A stretch of 64,000 nt of DNA from Streptosporangium album (GCF_014203795.1 NZ_JACHJU010000003.1:434001-498000), one strand, 5' to 3'. Shown: positions 34,890 to 45,328, counted from the first letter of the stretch. Numbers and translations: made by a program. Notes: a model not told the origin generated them from the sequence alone.

Positions 34890-37800
34890 TCAGCGCAGGC
34901 CGAAGGCCCGCGTCACGGTGTGCTTGAGCCGGTTGCCCGCCTCGTCCCACGCCTCGGCCTTCAGGCTGACCGCGCCCTTGGTCGCGGCGAGCGCCGGGTA
35001 CTTCGTGGTGGCGCTGTAGGTGCCGTCGTGCTTCCGCTTCACCTCGACGGGCCGCCAGGTGGCGCCGTCGTCGGTGCTCGCCCACAGCTTGAGCCCGGCG
35101 ATCTTCGGCATCGTGCCCCCTGACGGGGAGTGGTAGGGCTCGACTGTGAAGGTGTGGGACTTGCCGGCCGCCACGGTGTTGTCCATTCTCAGCTCACGGC
35201 CCAGGTCGTAGCCGACGAACACCGCCTGCGTGGGCCCGCACTCCTTGGCGTAGCCCTGGATCATCTGGCCGATGCAGATGAACCCGGGCTGCGGCGTGCC
35301 CTTGACGGGCCGGGAGGCGAAGGTCCATTCGGCCTCCTCCCCCTTCTTCTTCGCGGTGAGCCGGTAGGTGCCGGGCCCCTCGGGGATGGTGAAGGCGGGT
35401 GCGTTCTTCAGCGCCGGGTTGAGCGGAGCCCGCGGGAGCTCCACGTCGTCCCGGTAGAACTTCACCTCATAGGCCGGGTTGAGCAGGCCTGGGTTCCAGA
35501 ACCGGTCGCTGAAGTCCCTGTCCTCCAGCAGCCCGTTCGTGACGCCGATCTCGGCCCACAGCACGTCGCCCTCCACGCAGATGGAGCAGCGCAGGGTCGT
35601 GCCCTGCTGGGTTCCCGGCGCCGCCTTCGGGTCGGGGATCGACAGCGCCTTCGCCGTGGCCGACGCGGCGCCGAGCGTGCTGGGCGTGGCGAACCACTGC
35701 TGACTGGTGCGCCCGGGTCGGTCGAACGCCTCGGCCCGGTACCGGGTCTCGTACGTGGGCGCCTCATCGAGGCTCTGCGCGGTCATGCCGTGCAAGTGCG
35801 TGAGCTCGGGGTCGAGCGGTCCCACCCACTCCGGCCGGCTGCGAGGCCCGGTGAAGGCCACCGCGCCCCACGCGGACACCGACGTCGCCTCCATGAACAG
35901 GTCGTCCTGCTTCCAGATGTAGCGGAAGTCCTGGAAGGTGGCCGGCTGGGAGGAGTGCACGTCCAGGTCCACCTGGGCCAGGTCCCTCGTGCCGAGGTCG
36001 TAGTGCATCGAGGCGGGGACCCGGCCCTCCACGTACGGCTTGAGCACGTAGGTGTAGGGGGTCTCGGGAGTCCCGGTCACCCTGACGGTGACCGGCCCGG
36101 CGCCGAGGCGTTCGCGCAGGTCCATGCCCTCCTTGTTGGACAGGGAGATGTTGCTGACGCCGACGGGCTTGAATTCGCCGGTGAGCGGTTTCTGCGTGAT
36201 GCCCAGCGGGATCGTGCAGTTCGTGCCCTTCGCGGGGAAGACGGCGATACCGGCGACGCCGGCGTCCCTGATCGGGCCGACCCGCTCGACCTGGAGGCCG
36301 CAGACCGGGCCGAGCGCCCCTTCGGCGAGGTCGGCCTCCATCAGCACCAGCTTGCCGCGCAGGTCCTTGCCCGCGAGGTCCTCGGGCCGGCCCAGGCCGA
36401 CGTCGGCGACCTGCAGGTCCTTCGTTCCGGTGAACGGCACGAAGCCGGGGTGGAAGCTCTGCTGGCCGAGGCGCTCGTGCTGCGGCGTGGCCGGGTGCAG
36501 CGTGGTCGACGTGCGCCCGGTCACGCTCATGGCCACCTCGGCCTGCCCCAGCGTCCACGCGGTCGCGAACCTGAACGAGCCCTTGGTGACCTTGTCGGTC
36601 GGCAGAACCCACATCTTGTCCCACGGCCCGGCCGGCGTGGACCCGGCCCATGTCTCGCCGTTGGAGGTGGTCCGCTGGAAGTAGCCGTAGGGGCGGCTGT
36701 TCAGCGGCTCGGCCGGCTTGGGGGTGTCGAAGCGCACCTGCGAGGCTTTCCTGACGTCGAGCGTGATCTCCGTGTCGCCCGTGACGGCGACCTGCGGGTT
36801 CATCAGCCAGGCGGTGTTGTTCCTGTCGTCGCCGTCGGACCAGGAGGCGAGCTGGGTCACGCTCACGGTCCCCTCGGGGACGCGGACGGTGACGGTGCCC
36901 TCGCCCACGAGCGCCTGGTCGCCGAGGAGGCCCAGGCTCCCGTCCACGTCGATGGCGTACTGGGTGCTCGGGTTGAGCGGCTTGCCGTCCCTGCCGATCG
37001 TGTGCACGGTGAGCGTGTGCGTGGGAGCCTCGCGGACGGCGCCCACGGGCGTGGTCACCCGCACGTCGCCGGCCTGCGCGACGACCGCCCCGGTGTAGCG
37101 GCCGAACTCCAGGTCGGCGGGGTCCAGCGTGACGGTGGTCGTGGCCGTGCCGGACGCGGGGACGGTCAGCGAGGACTCCGTCGTCAGCGAGCCCTCGATC
37201 GCCGGCCCGCGCACGTCGCGCAGCGCGCCGGTCAGCGTGAGCGTGACCGGTTCCGAGCCCAGGTTGACGTAGCTGATCTTCCGTTCGAGCTTCGCGCCCG
37301 GATCGGTCACCGAGGCGAAGTCGGCGGCCGGGGTAGTGGCGAAGACCGTCTGCCGGTGCGCGCGGGTCAGGTCGACCCGGCCGGCGCCCTGCTCGTAGGC
37401 GGCGAGCGCGTCGTCCTTGGCCGTCGACATCAGGGCCGTCTTGATCAGCGGCCCCTTCCAGTCGGGGTGTTGCTGGGCCATGATCGCCGCTGCCCCGGCC
37501 ACGTGCGGGGTGGCCATCGAGGTGCCGTTCGCCTTGGTGTAGTACTCGTCGACCGGGGTGCCCATCGAGGTGCCGGCCGCGCGGCCGGCCGTGATGTCGA
37601 CGCCGGGGGCGGCGATGTCGGGCTTCAGCGCCATGTCGCCGAAGCGCGGGCCCCGGCTGGAGAAGGCGGCCAGCTGGTCGCTCTTGTCGACGGCGGCCAC
37701 GGTGAGGGCCGCATCAGCCGCGCCGGGGGCGGTGACCGATATCACCCTGCCGGCGTTGCCCGCGGCGATGACGAACAGCGCACCGCTGGCTTCGCTCAGC

Positions 37801-38870
37801 TCGTTGACGGCCTGGCTCGTCGGGTCGGTGCCGTCGGTGGGGCCACCGCCGAGGCTCATGCTGATCACCTTGGCGCCGCCGGCGGCCGCCCACTCCATGC
37901 CGTCGATGACCCAGGAGTCCTGGCCCTGGCCGCCGTTGCTGAGCACCTTGCCGATCAGGAGGTCCGCGCCGGGCGCGACGCCCTTGTTCTTGCCGCCCGA
38001 GGCGGCTCCGCTGCCCGCGATCGTGGTGGCCACGTGGGTGCCGTGTCCCATGAGGTCCTGCACGGCCTCGTCAGGCACGAACGACCGGGAGTCGGCGATC
38101 TTCCCCTTCAGGTCGGGGTGTCCGGCGTCGACACCGGTGTCCAGCACCGCGACCTTGACCCCGGCGCCGTCGTGGCCACCCGCCCAGGCCTCGGGCGCGC
38201 CGATCATCGGGACGCTCTCCGCGAGGTCCATTTTGATCTTGCCGTCGAGCCAGATCTTGGCGATCCCGCCGCTGAGCTTGGCCGTGCCGGGGGTGAAGGA
38301 GCCGCGTACGGCCTGCCAGAACGTGTCGGACTCGCCCTTGGTCACCTCGACCGCGGCCCCGTGGATGCTCTCCAGGGTGTGGGTGGGCACGCTGGCCGGT
38401 AGGGCGTCGGCCGTGCTCTTGAGCGCAGCGGCGGTGGGCGTGCCCTCGTACTGCACGATGGTCGGGACCTTCGCGGTCACGTCGTCGGTGTAGCCGTTCT
38501 CGGCCAGGTACTTCACGTTGAACAGCCGGCGGTCGAGCTTGCCCGCGTCGATGGCAGGCATCGCGTCGCTCGGCAGGACGTAGAGGCCGTCGGGGCCGCT
38601 CAGCGTGGCGAGCGTGGGCAGGTCGCCGCCCGGCCGCGGGACGGGCTCGGTGTCGACGGCGTACCTGCCGTCACCCGTGTCGGTGAGCCTGACCTTGTCT
38701 CCGGTGATCAGGGTGACGGCGTGGACGCCGGCGCCCAGGCCGGACAGCGGGACGGACGGCGGGACGGCGGCCGCGGCCGGTTCCGGCTCGGCCTGGGCGG
38801 CCGGCGGGGGAAGCGCGGAGAGGAGCGCGAGCGCGGTCGCGGCGGCGTACAGGGACTTCTTCACGGGCAC
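34890..38870 (-). CDS. large secreted S8 family (subtilisin-like) serine peptidase
   Basis: A ~1326-residue exported protease. The N-terminal signal peptide is KKSLYAAATALALLSALPPP followed by AAQA, then an inhibitor-like propeptide. Catalytic triad: D244 in VAVLDTGVDAGHPD, H276 in GHGTHVATT and S451 in NGTSMATPHVAG. After residue ~560 there is a long beta-rich C-terminal part, including a region resembling a PA insert and immunoglobulin-like domains, as in the ~1,100-1,300-residue actinomycete S8 enzymes. GTG 38870 puts the signal peptide at the very N-terminus; an ATG 17 codons upstream would place polar residues before it. Single gene, likely for extracellular protein degradation. Confidence 0.9.
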   Translation of the reverse strand: MPVKKSLYAAATALALLSALPPPAAQAEPEPAAAAVPPSVPLSGLGAGVHAVTLITGDKVRLTDTGDGRYAVDTEPVPRPGGDLPTLATLSGPDGLYVLPSDAMPAIDAGKLDRRLFNVKYLAENGYTDDVTAKVPTIVQYEGTPTAAALKSTADALPASVPTHTLESIHGAAVEVTKGESDTFWQAVRGSFTPGTAKLSGGIAKIWLDGKIKMDLAESVPMIGAPEAWAGGHDGAGVKVAVLDTGVDAGHPDLKGKIADSRSFVPDEAVQDLMGHGTHVATTIAGSGAASGGKNKGVAPGADLLIGKVLSNGGQGQDSWVIDGMEWAAAGGAKVISMSLGGGPTDGTDPTSQAVNELSEASGALFVIAAGNAGRVISVTAPGAADAALTVAAVDKSDQLAAFSSRGPRFGDMALKPDIAAPGVDITAGRAAGTSMGTPVDEYYTKANGTSMATPHVAGAAAIMAQQHPDWKGPLIKTALMSTAKDDALAAYEQGAGRVDLTRAHRQTVFATTPAADFASVTDPGAKLERKISYVNLGSEPVTLTLTGALRDVRGPAIEGSLTTESSLTVPASGTATTTVTLDPADLEFGRYTGAVVAQAGDVRVTTPVGAVREAPTHTLTVHTIGRDGKPLNPSTQYAIDVDGSLGLLGDQALVGEGTVTVRVPEGTVSVTQLASWSDGDDRNNTAWLMNPQVAVTGDTEITLDVRKASQVRFDTPKPAEPLNSRPYGYFQRTTSNGETWAGSTPAGPWDKMWVLPTDKVTKGSFRFATAWTLGQAEVAMSVTGRTSTTLHPATPQHERLGQQSFHPGFVPFTGTKDLQVADVGLGRPEDLAGKDLRGKLVLMEADLAEGALGPVCGLQVERVGPIRDAGVAGIAVFPAKGTNCTIPLGITQKPLTGEFKPVGVSNISLSNKEGMDLRERLGAGPVTVRVTGTPETPYTYVLKPYVEGRVPASMHYDLGTRDLAQVDLDVHSSQPATFQDFRYIWKQDDLFMEATSVSAWGAVAFTGPRSRPEWVGPLDPELTHLHGMTAQSLDEAPTYETRYRAEAFDRPGRTSQQWFATPSTLGAASATAKALSIPDPKAAPGTQQGTTLRCSICVEGDVLWAEIGVTNGLLEDRDFSDRFWNPGLLNPAYEVKFYRDDVELPRAPLNPALKNAPAFTIPEGPGTYRLTAKKKGEEAEWTFASRPVKGTPQPGFICIGQMIQGYAKECGPTQAVFVGYDLGRELRMDNTVAAGKSHTFTVEPYHSPSGGTMPKIAGLKLWASTDDGATWRPVEVKRKHDGTYSATTKYPALAATKGAVSLKAEAWDEAGNRLKHTVTRAFGLR

Positions 38871-38988
38871 AGGGGGGACTGCCTTTCCGCAGAGGTGATG
38901 CTCATACCGGCTCGAAACCATCAGGAGGCGCGAGTTCGAACTTCACATCCGGCTCGGATCCGGTCTCTGGATCGGGGGCGGGGTCGGA

Positions 38989-39018
38989 ATCGGGATCGGG
39001 ATCGGGATCGGGATCGGG
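38989..39018 (+). repeat. ATCGGG hexamer tandem repeat (5 copies)
   Basis: Five perfect copies, preceded by diverged copies from about 38970, in the gap between the subtilisin gene and the LuxR gene. Non-coding as far as I can see. Hexamer length suggests slippage-type variation upstream of the protease. Confidence 0.75.
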
Positions 39019-39086
39019 CATGAAGCAAGCCTGGTGGCCGACCGGTGGGGGGAGTTATGGGGAAACCCTGGGGAAAACTCCCCAAT

Positions 39087-41972
39087 TCATCGGTAGAAGA
39101 GGGCCAGCTCCGTGCGCGACCGGGCTCCGATCTTGCGCATCGCCGCGCTGAGATGCTTGTCCACCGTCTTCGGCGACAGGAACATCTCCTTGGCGATCTC
39201 CTGGTTGGTCAGTCCCGTGGCGGCCAGCCTGGCAACCTGCTCCTGGCGCGAGGACAACGCGGAGCCTCCCGCCTCGCGCGGCTGGGCGAGCTGCGGGAGG
39301 CGTACCCCCCAGGTCCGGCCGAGCAGGTTGGCCCGGTCGAGATCCCACCGGGCGCCGAGCTCCGCGTACACCGTGGTCACCACCTGAAGGATCGGCCCGG
39401 CGGCCGGGTCACCGGCCCTGAGGAGACAGGCCGCCGCCCGCTCATCCGCCTGCGCCGCGTCGTAGGCCGCCGGGAGCGCGCGGAAGCCCTCCGCGGCCGC
39501 GGTAAGCGACCGGGCGGCCTCGGCCCACCGCTGGTCCGCAGCCTGCAGCAGCCCGCGGGCCTGTCCCAGCGCGGGAACGGCCAGCGGCGCGTCCAGCCCG
39601 CGCAGGCGCGCCTCGTAGCGGTCCACCAACTCGGCGGCGTCATCCCCCCGTCCGGCCGCGAGCAGCGTCTCCACGAGCGCCGGTACCGCGCGCACGCCCG
39701 CGGGCCACATCTCCTTGCTCTCCCACGCGTGCACCGCGGCGGCGGTCTCCGCGATCGCCGCGTCGTGCTCGCCGCGTGCGACGGCCAGCCGGAGCAGCAT
39801 CGAGACGGGCACGGGCAGCAGGTCGAAGTCACCCCTGGCGAACGCGCGCCCGACGACGTCACGCAGGACGTCCAGCGCGAGATCCAGGCGTCCCGGCGCG
39901 GGCGCCAGGCACGCCGCGACCGTGTCCACGATGAGGCTCTCGTGCGGCCGGGCGTCACCCTGCCGGCGCAGGGCGTCCACCATCGGGCGGAGTCCGCCCC
40001 ACGAGCCGCGGCAGTAGTCGACGACGGTCAGCCTCGCCCTGGCCCGCTGCTCGCTGACCCCCTGCAGGTCGGGGTCGGCGGTGTCCAGCGCCGTCTCCAG
40101 CAGGCTCCGGGCGAGGTCGTGGTGACCGGCGTAGCCGGCGTCCTCGGCGATGGAACAGTAGGCGTTGACCTCCTGATGATCGCGGGCGCGGGCGCCTGTC
40201 TCCGCACGGACCCGCTCGGTCAGGTCCACCCAGCGCGCATCGCCCATCACGACGAACACCATCGCCAGCTTGCCCAGGATCAGCAGCCGCATGGCGCGAT
40301 CTTCGACGGCGGGCAGCAGGGCGAGCGCATGGTCCAGCCGGCCGCGCTCCTCCTCGGGCGAGACGCCCGGAACGACCGGCAGTCCCAGCAGCACCAGCGC
40401 CCACGCGGCCAGGTCGGGACGGTCGCCCAAGTCCTCGATCGCCCCGGCCAGCACGCTGTTCCTGCGTGTGGGATCGTCCCGCGTCACCTCGGAGTGCATG
40501 CCCGACAGGAAACGCAGCTCGCCGCGGAGCGCGGCCGGCAGCTCGGAGCGGAGCGCCTCGGTGATCAGCTCGCGCACCTGCGGGAAGGGCAGCACCTGCA
40601 GGGCCGCCCAGCCCAGGCGCACGGTGAACTGCGCCCGCCGTACCGGATCCAGCTCCGCGTTGCGCAGCAGGTCCTCAAGCAGCCGGGCGGCCTCGGCCTC
40701 GTCGCCGAGGGCGGCCGCCTGCTCGGCCGCCCTGGCGGCCGCGTCCGCCCACTCGGGCGTCCGGCCCGACTGTCGCAGGTGGTGCGCCATCTGCCCGAGC
40801 GGCACCTGCCGCAGTCCCTGTACGGCCGCCGCCGCGGCGGCGTGCATCGCCCGCCTGCGCCCCACCGGGATCGCCTCGTAGACGGCCTGCGCCGCCAACA
40901 CGTGCCGGAACCCCACCGTCCCTTCCCGCTCGGCCAGCAGCCCGGAGTCGAGTGCGCCGTCCATCGCCTCGGGCTCGGGCCGGCCGGCCGCGTGCGCCAG
41001 CACCGAGACGGGCACCGCGAGCTGGAGCACCGCGGCGGTCTCCACCACGGCCCGCGCCTCGGCGGGCAGCCTGGACACCCGTTCCTGCACCAGGGCGCGC
41101 ACGCCCACGGGCACGTCCAGCGCGTCGAGGGCCCGGCGGGCCCAGCCGCCCTCCCATTTGATCAGCGCGCCGCGCGTGCGCAGCAGCGCGAGCAGTTCCT
41201 GTACGGCCAGCGGCAGCCCCGAGGCACGCGCGCGCAGGTGCTCCGCGAACTCCTCCGTCACCTCGTCCACGCCCAGGATCGCCGCGGCAAGCACGCGGGT
41301 CTGCGCCGTGTCGAGCGGAGCGAGCGCCAGGTGCTCGTGCCTGACCGAGTCGGGCGGGCGCGCCGTCATCGCGCGGACGGCTGCGGCCGCCTCGTCACCC
41401 CGGTAGGTCAGCACCACCGACAGCTCCCCCTGCGGCGTGCCCAGCAGGTAGCCCAAGAACTCCACGGTCTGCTCGTCCGCCCAGTGCAGGTCCTCCACCA
41501 CCAGGACGGCGGGGCCCAGCGCGGCCAGCACCTCGACCAGGCCGCGGAACAGCCGGTGCCGCTCGGCCGCCCGGTTCTCCAGCGGCGGGGGCGGTTCCGG
41601 GAGCACCGCTTCGAGCTCGGGCAGGAGCCCGCGCAGCGCTCCCGCCACCGGTGACAGGGCGGCGCCGGTCAGGTCGGCGGCGCGGCCGCGCATCGCCTCC
41701 ACGATCGGGCCCAGCGGGAACGGCTCCCTGATCTGCCCGCAGCCGCCGCTGAGGAGGCGGCGATCCGCTAGCTCGGGCCGGGCGGCCAGCTCGGCCAGCA
41801 GCCGTGACTTGCCGATGCCCGCCTCGCCCTCGACCACGGACACCGAGGGGGTCGCGGCCACCGCGGCGACGAGCCTCTCCAGCTCTCGATCTCGGCCGAC
41901 CAGGACGGGCGACACCGTTCTGCCGGGTGCCCCGGACTCGTTCACCGGCACCAGCTGCGCATCTTTCACCAT
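39087..41972 (-). CDS. LuxR-family LAL transcriptional regulator with AAA domain
   Basis: A 961-residue LAL (large ATP-binding LuxR) regulator. Walker A GEAGIGKS at residues 49-56, Walker B-like AVLVVEDLHWAD near residue 155, a long helical TPR-like middle, and a C-terminal GerE-type helix-turn-helix (LSSRQEQVARLAATGLTNQE, then IAKEMFLSPKTVDKHL) in the last ~60 residues. Such proteins activate catabolic or secondary-metabolite genes after ligand and ATP binding. It lies on the same strand, about 200 bases upstream of the large protease gene, which is therefore a candidate target (inference). ATG 41972 is the natural start before the conserved LVGRDRELERL. Confidence 0.9.
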   Translation of the reverse strand: MVKDAQLVPVNESGAPGRTVSPVLVGRDRELERLVAAVAATPSVSVVEGEAGIGKSRLLAELAARPELADRRLLSGGCGQIREPFPLGPIVEAMRGRAADLTGAALSPVAGALRGLLPELEAVLPEPPPPLENRAAERHRLFRGLVEVLAALGPAVLVVEDLHWADEQTVEFLGYLLGTPQGELSVVLTYRGDEAAAAVRAMTARPPDSVRHEHLALAPLDTAQTRVLAAAILGVDEVTEEFAEHLRARASGLPLAVQELLALLRTRGALIKWEGGWARRALDALDVPVGVRALVQERVSRLPAEARAVVETAAVLQLAVPVSVLAHAAGRPEPEAMDGALDSGLLAEREGTVGFRHVLAAQAVYEAIPVGRRRAMHAAAAAAVQGLRQVPLGQMAHHLRQSGRTPEWADAAARAAEQAAALGDEAEAARLLEDLLRNAELDPVRRAQFTVRLGWAALQVLPFPQVRELITEALRSELPAALRGELRFLSGMHSEVTRDDPTRRNSVLAGAIEDLGDRPDLAAWALVLLGLPVVPGVSPEEERGRLDHALALLPAVEDRAMRLLILGKLAMVFVVMGDARWVDLTERVRAETGARARDHQEVNAYCSIAEDAGYAGHHDLARSLLETALDTADPDLQGVSEQRARARLTVVDYCRGSWGGLRPMVDALRRQGDARPHESLIVDTVAACLAPAPGRLDLALDVLRDVVGRAFARGDFDLLPVPVSMLLRLAVARGEHDAAIAETAAAVHAWESKEMWPAGVRAVPALVETLLAAGRGDDAAELVDRYEARLRGLDAPLAVPALGQARGLLQAADQRWAEAARSLTAAAEGFRALPAAYDAAQADERAAACLLRAGDPAAGPILQVVTTVYAELGARWDLDRANLLGRTWGVRLPQLAQPREAGGSALSSRQEQVARLAATGLTNQEIAKEMFLSPKTVDKHLSAAMRKIGARSRTELALFYR

Positions 41973-42059
41973 GCCTTGATCGTCGCACCGGCCATGCGAT
42001 CATGACATTCAATCCCAGAGCATCATAAAAGTCACGAGTATCGGCCGGACGAGAAGTGC

Positions 42060-42721
42060 TCTTTTCGGCTTCCCGCCGTCGATGAGCATCAGGCTGCTGA
42101 GGTGTCGTATCAGATCGTCCGTGCCAATGTCGCTCGCCGCCGGGACGGGATCCGGGTGGAGTCGGGGCGGGATCCGCCGCAGGCGTTCGTCCCCCAGCCG
42201 CATCTGCCGGGAGTCGAAGCTGAGGTCGACTTCGGGGACGTGGCAGTCCGGGTCGCGGGCGAGCAGGTGAAGTGCTTCCTGCTCTCGTGCCGGATGTCGT
42301 ATGCGGGCAAGGCGGTCCATCGAGTGCTCGCCACCGCAGGCCAGATGTCGAACCGGCTGCCGGCGGTGAACTCGTGCAGGACGTAGGCGTCGGTCAGCAT
42401 CCCCGGGCGGTCCAGCGCGAGTATCGCATCCAGCGCGCCGGGCAGCGAGTACACCGGCAACGGCGCCGGCGGGTCATCACGAAATGCACGCGCCCGCAAG
42501 AGCGGGTTCAGGTCGGCGCAGTGATCGGGATGTTCGTGGCTGATGAACACCGCGTCGACCTGATCGGCGGTGACCCGTTCCAGCAGCCGCGGCATCGTCG
42601 CATACCCAAGGCCGACGAGCAGCCTGAACCCATGGTGCTCCACGAGGTAACCACTGCAGGTTTGGCCCGCGTCCGGCCACGCACCGCATCTGCCAAGGAT
42701 CGTCAGCAGCATCCATTTCAT
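42060..42721 (-). pseudogene. frameshifted MBL-fold metal-dependent hydrolase
   Basis: The first ~130 codons from ATG 42721 are good MBL-fold sequence (TCSGYLVEHHGFRLLVGLGY, FISHEHPDHCADLNPLLRAR with the HxHxDH ligand motif, LPVYSLPGALDAILALDRPG). Beyond about 42330 the frame breaks: the expected late metal ligands and C-terminus are readable only in pieces in other frames (ARDPDCHVPEVDLSF). It is therefore 3'-degenerate. The 5' end is fused directly to a universal stress protein fragment. Confidence 0.7.
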
Positions 42722-42930
42722 GGCCGCACCTGCGTCCAGAGCTCGGACGACCATGCGCCAGGCCGACTCGGGCTTGGTCGCGAACCAGACGTGGACGGCG
42801 TGCAGGTCGGCGTCACGTAGGTCGGCTCGGCGAACGCGAACTCGATCACGACGGCACCGCCCGGCGAACCGCCGGCCCCGACGACCACCTCGCTGCGCCG
42901 TTGTGCGCCCACGACTCCAACGACGATCAT
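42722..42930 (-). pseudogene. N-terminal fragment of a universal stress protein, frameshifted
   Basis: Starts at ATG 42930 and reads EVVVGAGGSPGGAVVIEFAF, the first strand and helix of a UspA domain. At about 42820 the frame shifts to LRDADLHAVHVWFATKPESA, then WRMVVRALDAG, which is standard for actinomycete Usp. After that it stops being Usp and continues as the MBL pseudogene (next codons MKW). Fragment only, no C-terminal ATP-binding G-2x-G-9x-G motif. Confidence 0.65.
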
Positions 42931-43026
42931 GCGGTTTTCTTCCTCCGTCGAACAGCGACGATGGACGTGAGCGGGCAGTTGACGACTCACGAGGCGACTC
43001 GCCGGGCTCGCGCGTGAGCCCGGCGT

Positions 43027-43731
43027 TCAGGACCGGATCACCGCCACCGGGCAGTGGGCATGGTGCAGCACGCCGCGGCTGACGGAGCCCAGCACCACCG
43101 AACCGACCGCGCCCCTGCCCCGCGAACCCACCACAACCAGATCGGCCCTGGTGGACGCGTCGGTGAGAGCTTGGACGGGGTGAGCGCTCTGAACGTCCTC
43201 CACCACTTCCACCTCGGGGAACTTCTCCGGCCAGGCGGCGAGCCTGTCTCTCACCATGTGCTGGTGGAACCGGTGGACCTTCTCCACCTCGTAGGGGAAC
43301 TCCGGCACGAGACCGGGCCCCGGCGGCCGCCAGGCGTGGACGGCGCGCAGCACGCAGCCACGCAGCCTGGCCTGCTCGAAGGCATAGGCCAGCACGGTCT
43401 CGCCTTCGGCGGAATCGTCGACGCCCACGACGATCTCACCGTACGGCTTGTCGGCGTCCGCTCTGACGACCACGACGGCGCCAGGCGCGTGACCGGCCAC
43501 ATGAAGGACCTTCGAGCCCAGCAGGGCTCCGGCGAAGCCCCCCAGGCCGCGACTGCCGATCACGAGTTCGGTGGCCTCGCCGGTCTGGTCACGCAGAGTC
43601 CTGGCCGGTGACCCTTCGATCAGCTCGGTCGTCACGCGGGCCTCCGGCCGGGATTCGGTGGCCGCTCTGACCGCCTCGGCGAGCACCTGCTCGCCGGCGC
43701 GGATCGCGAGGTCGGCCCAGTCGGGCGGCGG
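43027..43731 (-). pseudogene. universal stress protein (two-domain), 5' end deleted
   Basis: The tandem UspA protein has a complete second domain (EIVVGVDDSAEGETVLAYAF, then VVVGSRGRGAVGSVVLGSVS with the ATP-binding loop) and most of the first domain (ELVIGSRGLGGFAGALLGSK). The initial strand and helix are missing: codons can be read up to 43731 as PPDWADLAIRAGEQVLAEAV with no start, and there the sequence turns into an ISL3 transposase in the opposite direction. The GTG at 43686 could still yield a 219-residue product, so residual expression is possible. Confidence 0.72.
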
Positions 43732-44689
43732 TGCCGACGCCCTTGAGGCGTGGCTGCGTACCCACCCCGGAGTGGAGATCGTCTGCCGGGACGGTTCGGG
43801 TGCCTACGGCGAGGCGATACGAAGGGCGTTGCCCGACGCGGTGCAGGTCAGCGACAGGTGGCATGTGTGGAAGAACCTCTGCGACAAGACCCTCGCCGAG
43901 GTCCGCTCCCACAGCTCCTGCTGGGCCACGGTCAACCCGGCTCGGCCTGCCGGTGTCCGGGAGCAGACCACCCGCGAACGCTGGCAGCAGATCCACGACT
44001 TGCTGGACAAGGGCGTCGGCCTGCTGGAATGCGCACGCCGTCTCAATCTGTCTTTGAACACCGTCAAGCGCTACGCCCGCACCCGTGAGCCCGAGGCGCT
44101 GCGCCGCGCTCCGCGCTACCGGCCCACCCTCGTTGATCCTTATCGCGATCACCTGCGGGAGCGGCGCGCCGCCGAGCCGGCCGTCCCGGTCCTCCAGCTG
44201 TTCCGCGAGATCAAGGAACTCGGTTACACGGGCAGCCTCAACCTGCTCTACCGCTACATCACCCAGGGCCGAGCCGAGGGGGACCGGCCCGTCATCACCC
44301 CACGCCGTCTCGCTCGGCTCCTGCTCACCCGCCCCGACAAGCTGCGGGAAGGCGACACCCGGCTACTGCGGGAACTCACGGCTGCTTGCCCCGAACTGGC
44401 CGAGCTCGTCCGCCTGGTCCGTGCCTTCGCCGAACTCCTCACCCCGACTGAGGGCAACGACGCCAAGCTCACCACCTGGATCACCGTCGCCCGGGCCGCT
44501 GACCTACCCCACCTGCACGGCTTCGCCAATGGCCTCGAGCTCGACCGCGACGCGGTGAACGCCGGCCTCACCCTGCCGCATCACAACGGCCGAACCGAAG
44601 GCGTCAACACGCGAACGAAGAGAATCATGCGTCAGATGCACGGCAGGGCCGGGTTTGACCTACTCCGCCACCGCATTCTTCTGCAGTAA
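43731..44689 (+). mobile_element. ISL3-family transposase, 5'-truncated
   Basis: About 319 codons of an ISL3 transposase: GVEIVCRDGSGAYGEAIRRA and DAVQVSDRWHVWKNLCDKTL of the DDE domain, an inserted helix-turn-helix (LLECARRLNLSLNTVKRYAR), and the C-terminal glutamate motif HHNGRTEGVNTRTKRIMRQM. The N-terminal zinc-binding and HTH region and the first part of the catalytic domain are absent; homology begins at the junction with the stress protein gene. Inactive remnant. I could not identify terminal repeats. Confidence 0.75.
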
Positions 44690-44817
44690 CGGTCACGCAG
44701 CGCCACCACCGAATACGGGACAGAGCCGAATACCATGGGACAGAACCCACGCCCGGACACACACCGGGCACCGTCTCGTCGATCTTCCCGGTGCGGCGGA
44801 AAGGGCGGCGGCACACC

Positions 44818-45165
44818 GCGATGTTGTGGGGTGGGACCAACCCGCCCGCCGCGACCGCGGACAAGCGGGCCCATCTCTCCTCTGTGCTCGCCTTCGCCTC
44901 CCGGATGAGGCGGGCAGGTGTGGACGTTGAGCTGAACAACCACGGGCTCTGCGACCACGGCCTGGAGCGCATGGAGGAGCTGCGCAGCGGGTCTGCGGGA
45001 CCCAGGAACCCGTTCATCGTCGGACATTCCGGGGCACAGCGCTTCATGAAGGTCATGGAGACCATGCTGCGCGGCCGTATCGCCTCGGACCAGAAGGCGA
45101 ACACCGCCACTCCTCCAGCGGCCAAGGCCGCCTCACCCGTGCAATCGACCCGTACCTGCTGCTGA
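44818..45165 (+). pseudogene. C-terminal fragment of an MBL-fold hydrolase
   Basis: Reads as the C-terminal quarter of a metallo-beta-lactamase-fold enzyme: MLWGGTNPPAA, VDVELNNHGLCDHGLERMEE with the late histidine ligand (usually SNHPFVD), then NPFIVGHSGAQRFMKVMETM. The HxHxDH core is missing, cut off by the ISL3 remnant side. This is a different MBL subtype from the 42.1-42.7 kb pseudogene. Confidence 0.6.
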
Positions 45166-45328
45166 CCGCCGGTCGGGAGACGGCATGAACCAACCGCGTC
45201 CAAGATCACAGACTTACAGCGTCGGTCCTACGGCAATGACCAGCGCCGATATGCGGTGGGGCACGCCGGCTCCGGCTCCGGCACTGGGTGCCGGGAACGC
45301 GCGGCGGTGTCCGGTCCCTGCGGAGCGG

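Noticed and set aside
35130..38402. Plus-strand frame of about 1090 codons opposite the subtilisin gene
   Set aside because: Its composition (Gly/Arg/Leu/Val/Ala/Asp-rich with no motif) is that of an antisense shadow of the protease.
38970..39020. CRISPR-like or iteron repeat at the ATCGGG array
   Set aside because: Only a six-base unit with no spacers and no replication gene nearby. It is a simple sequence repeat.
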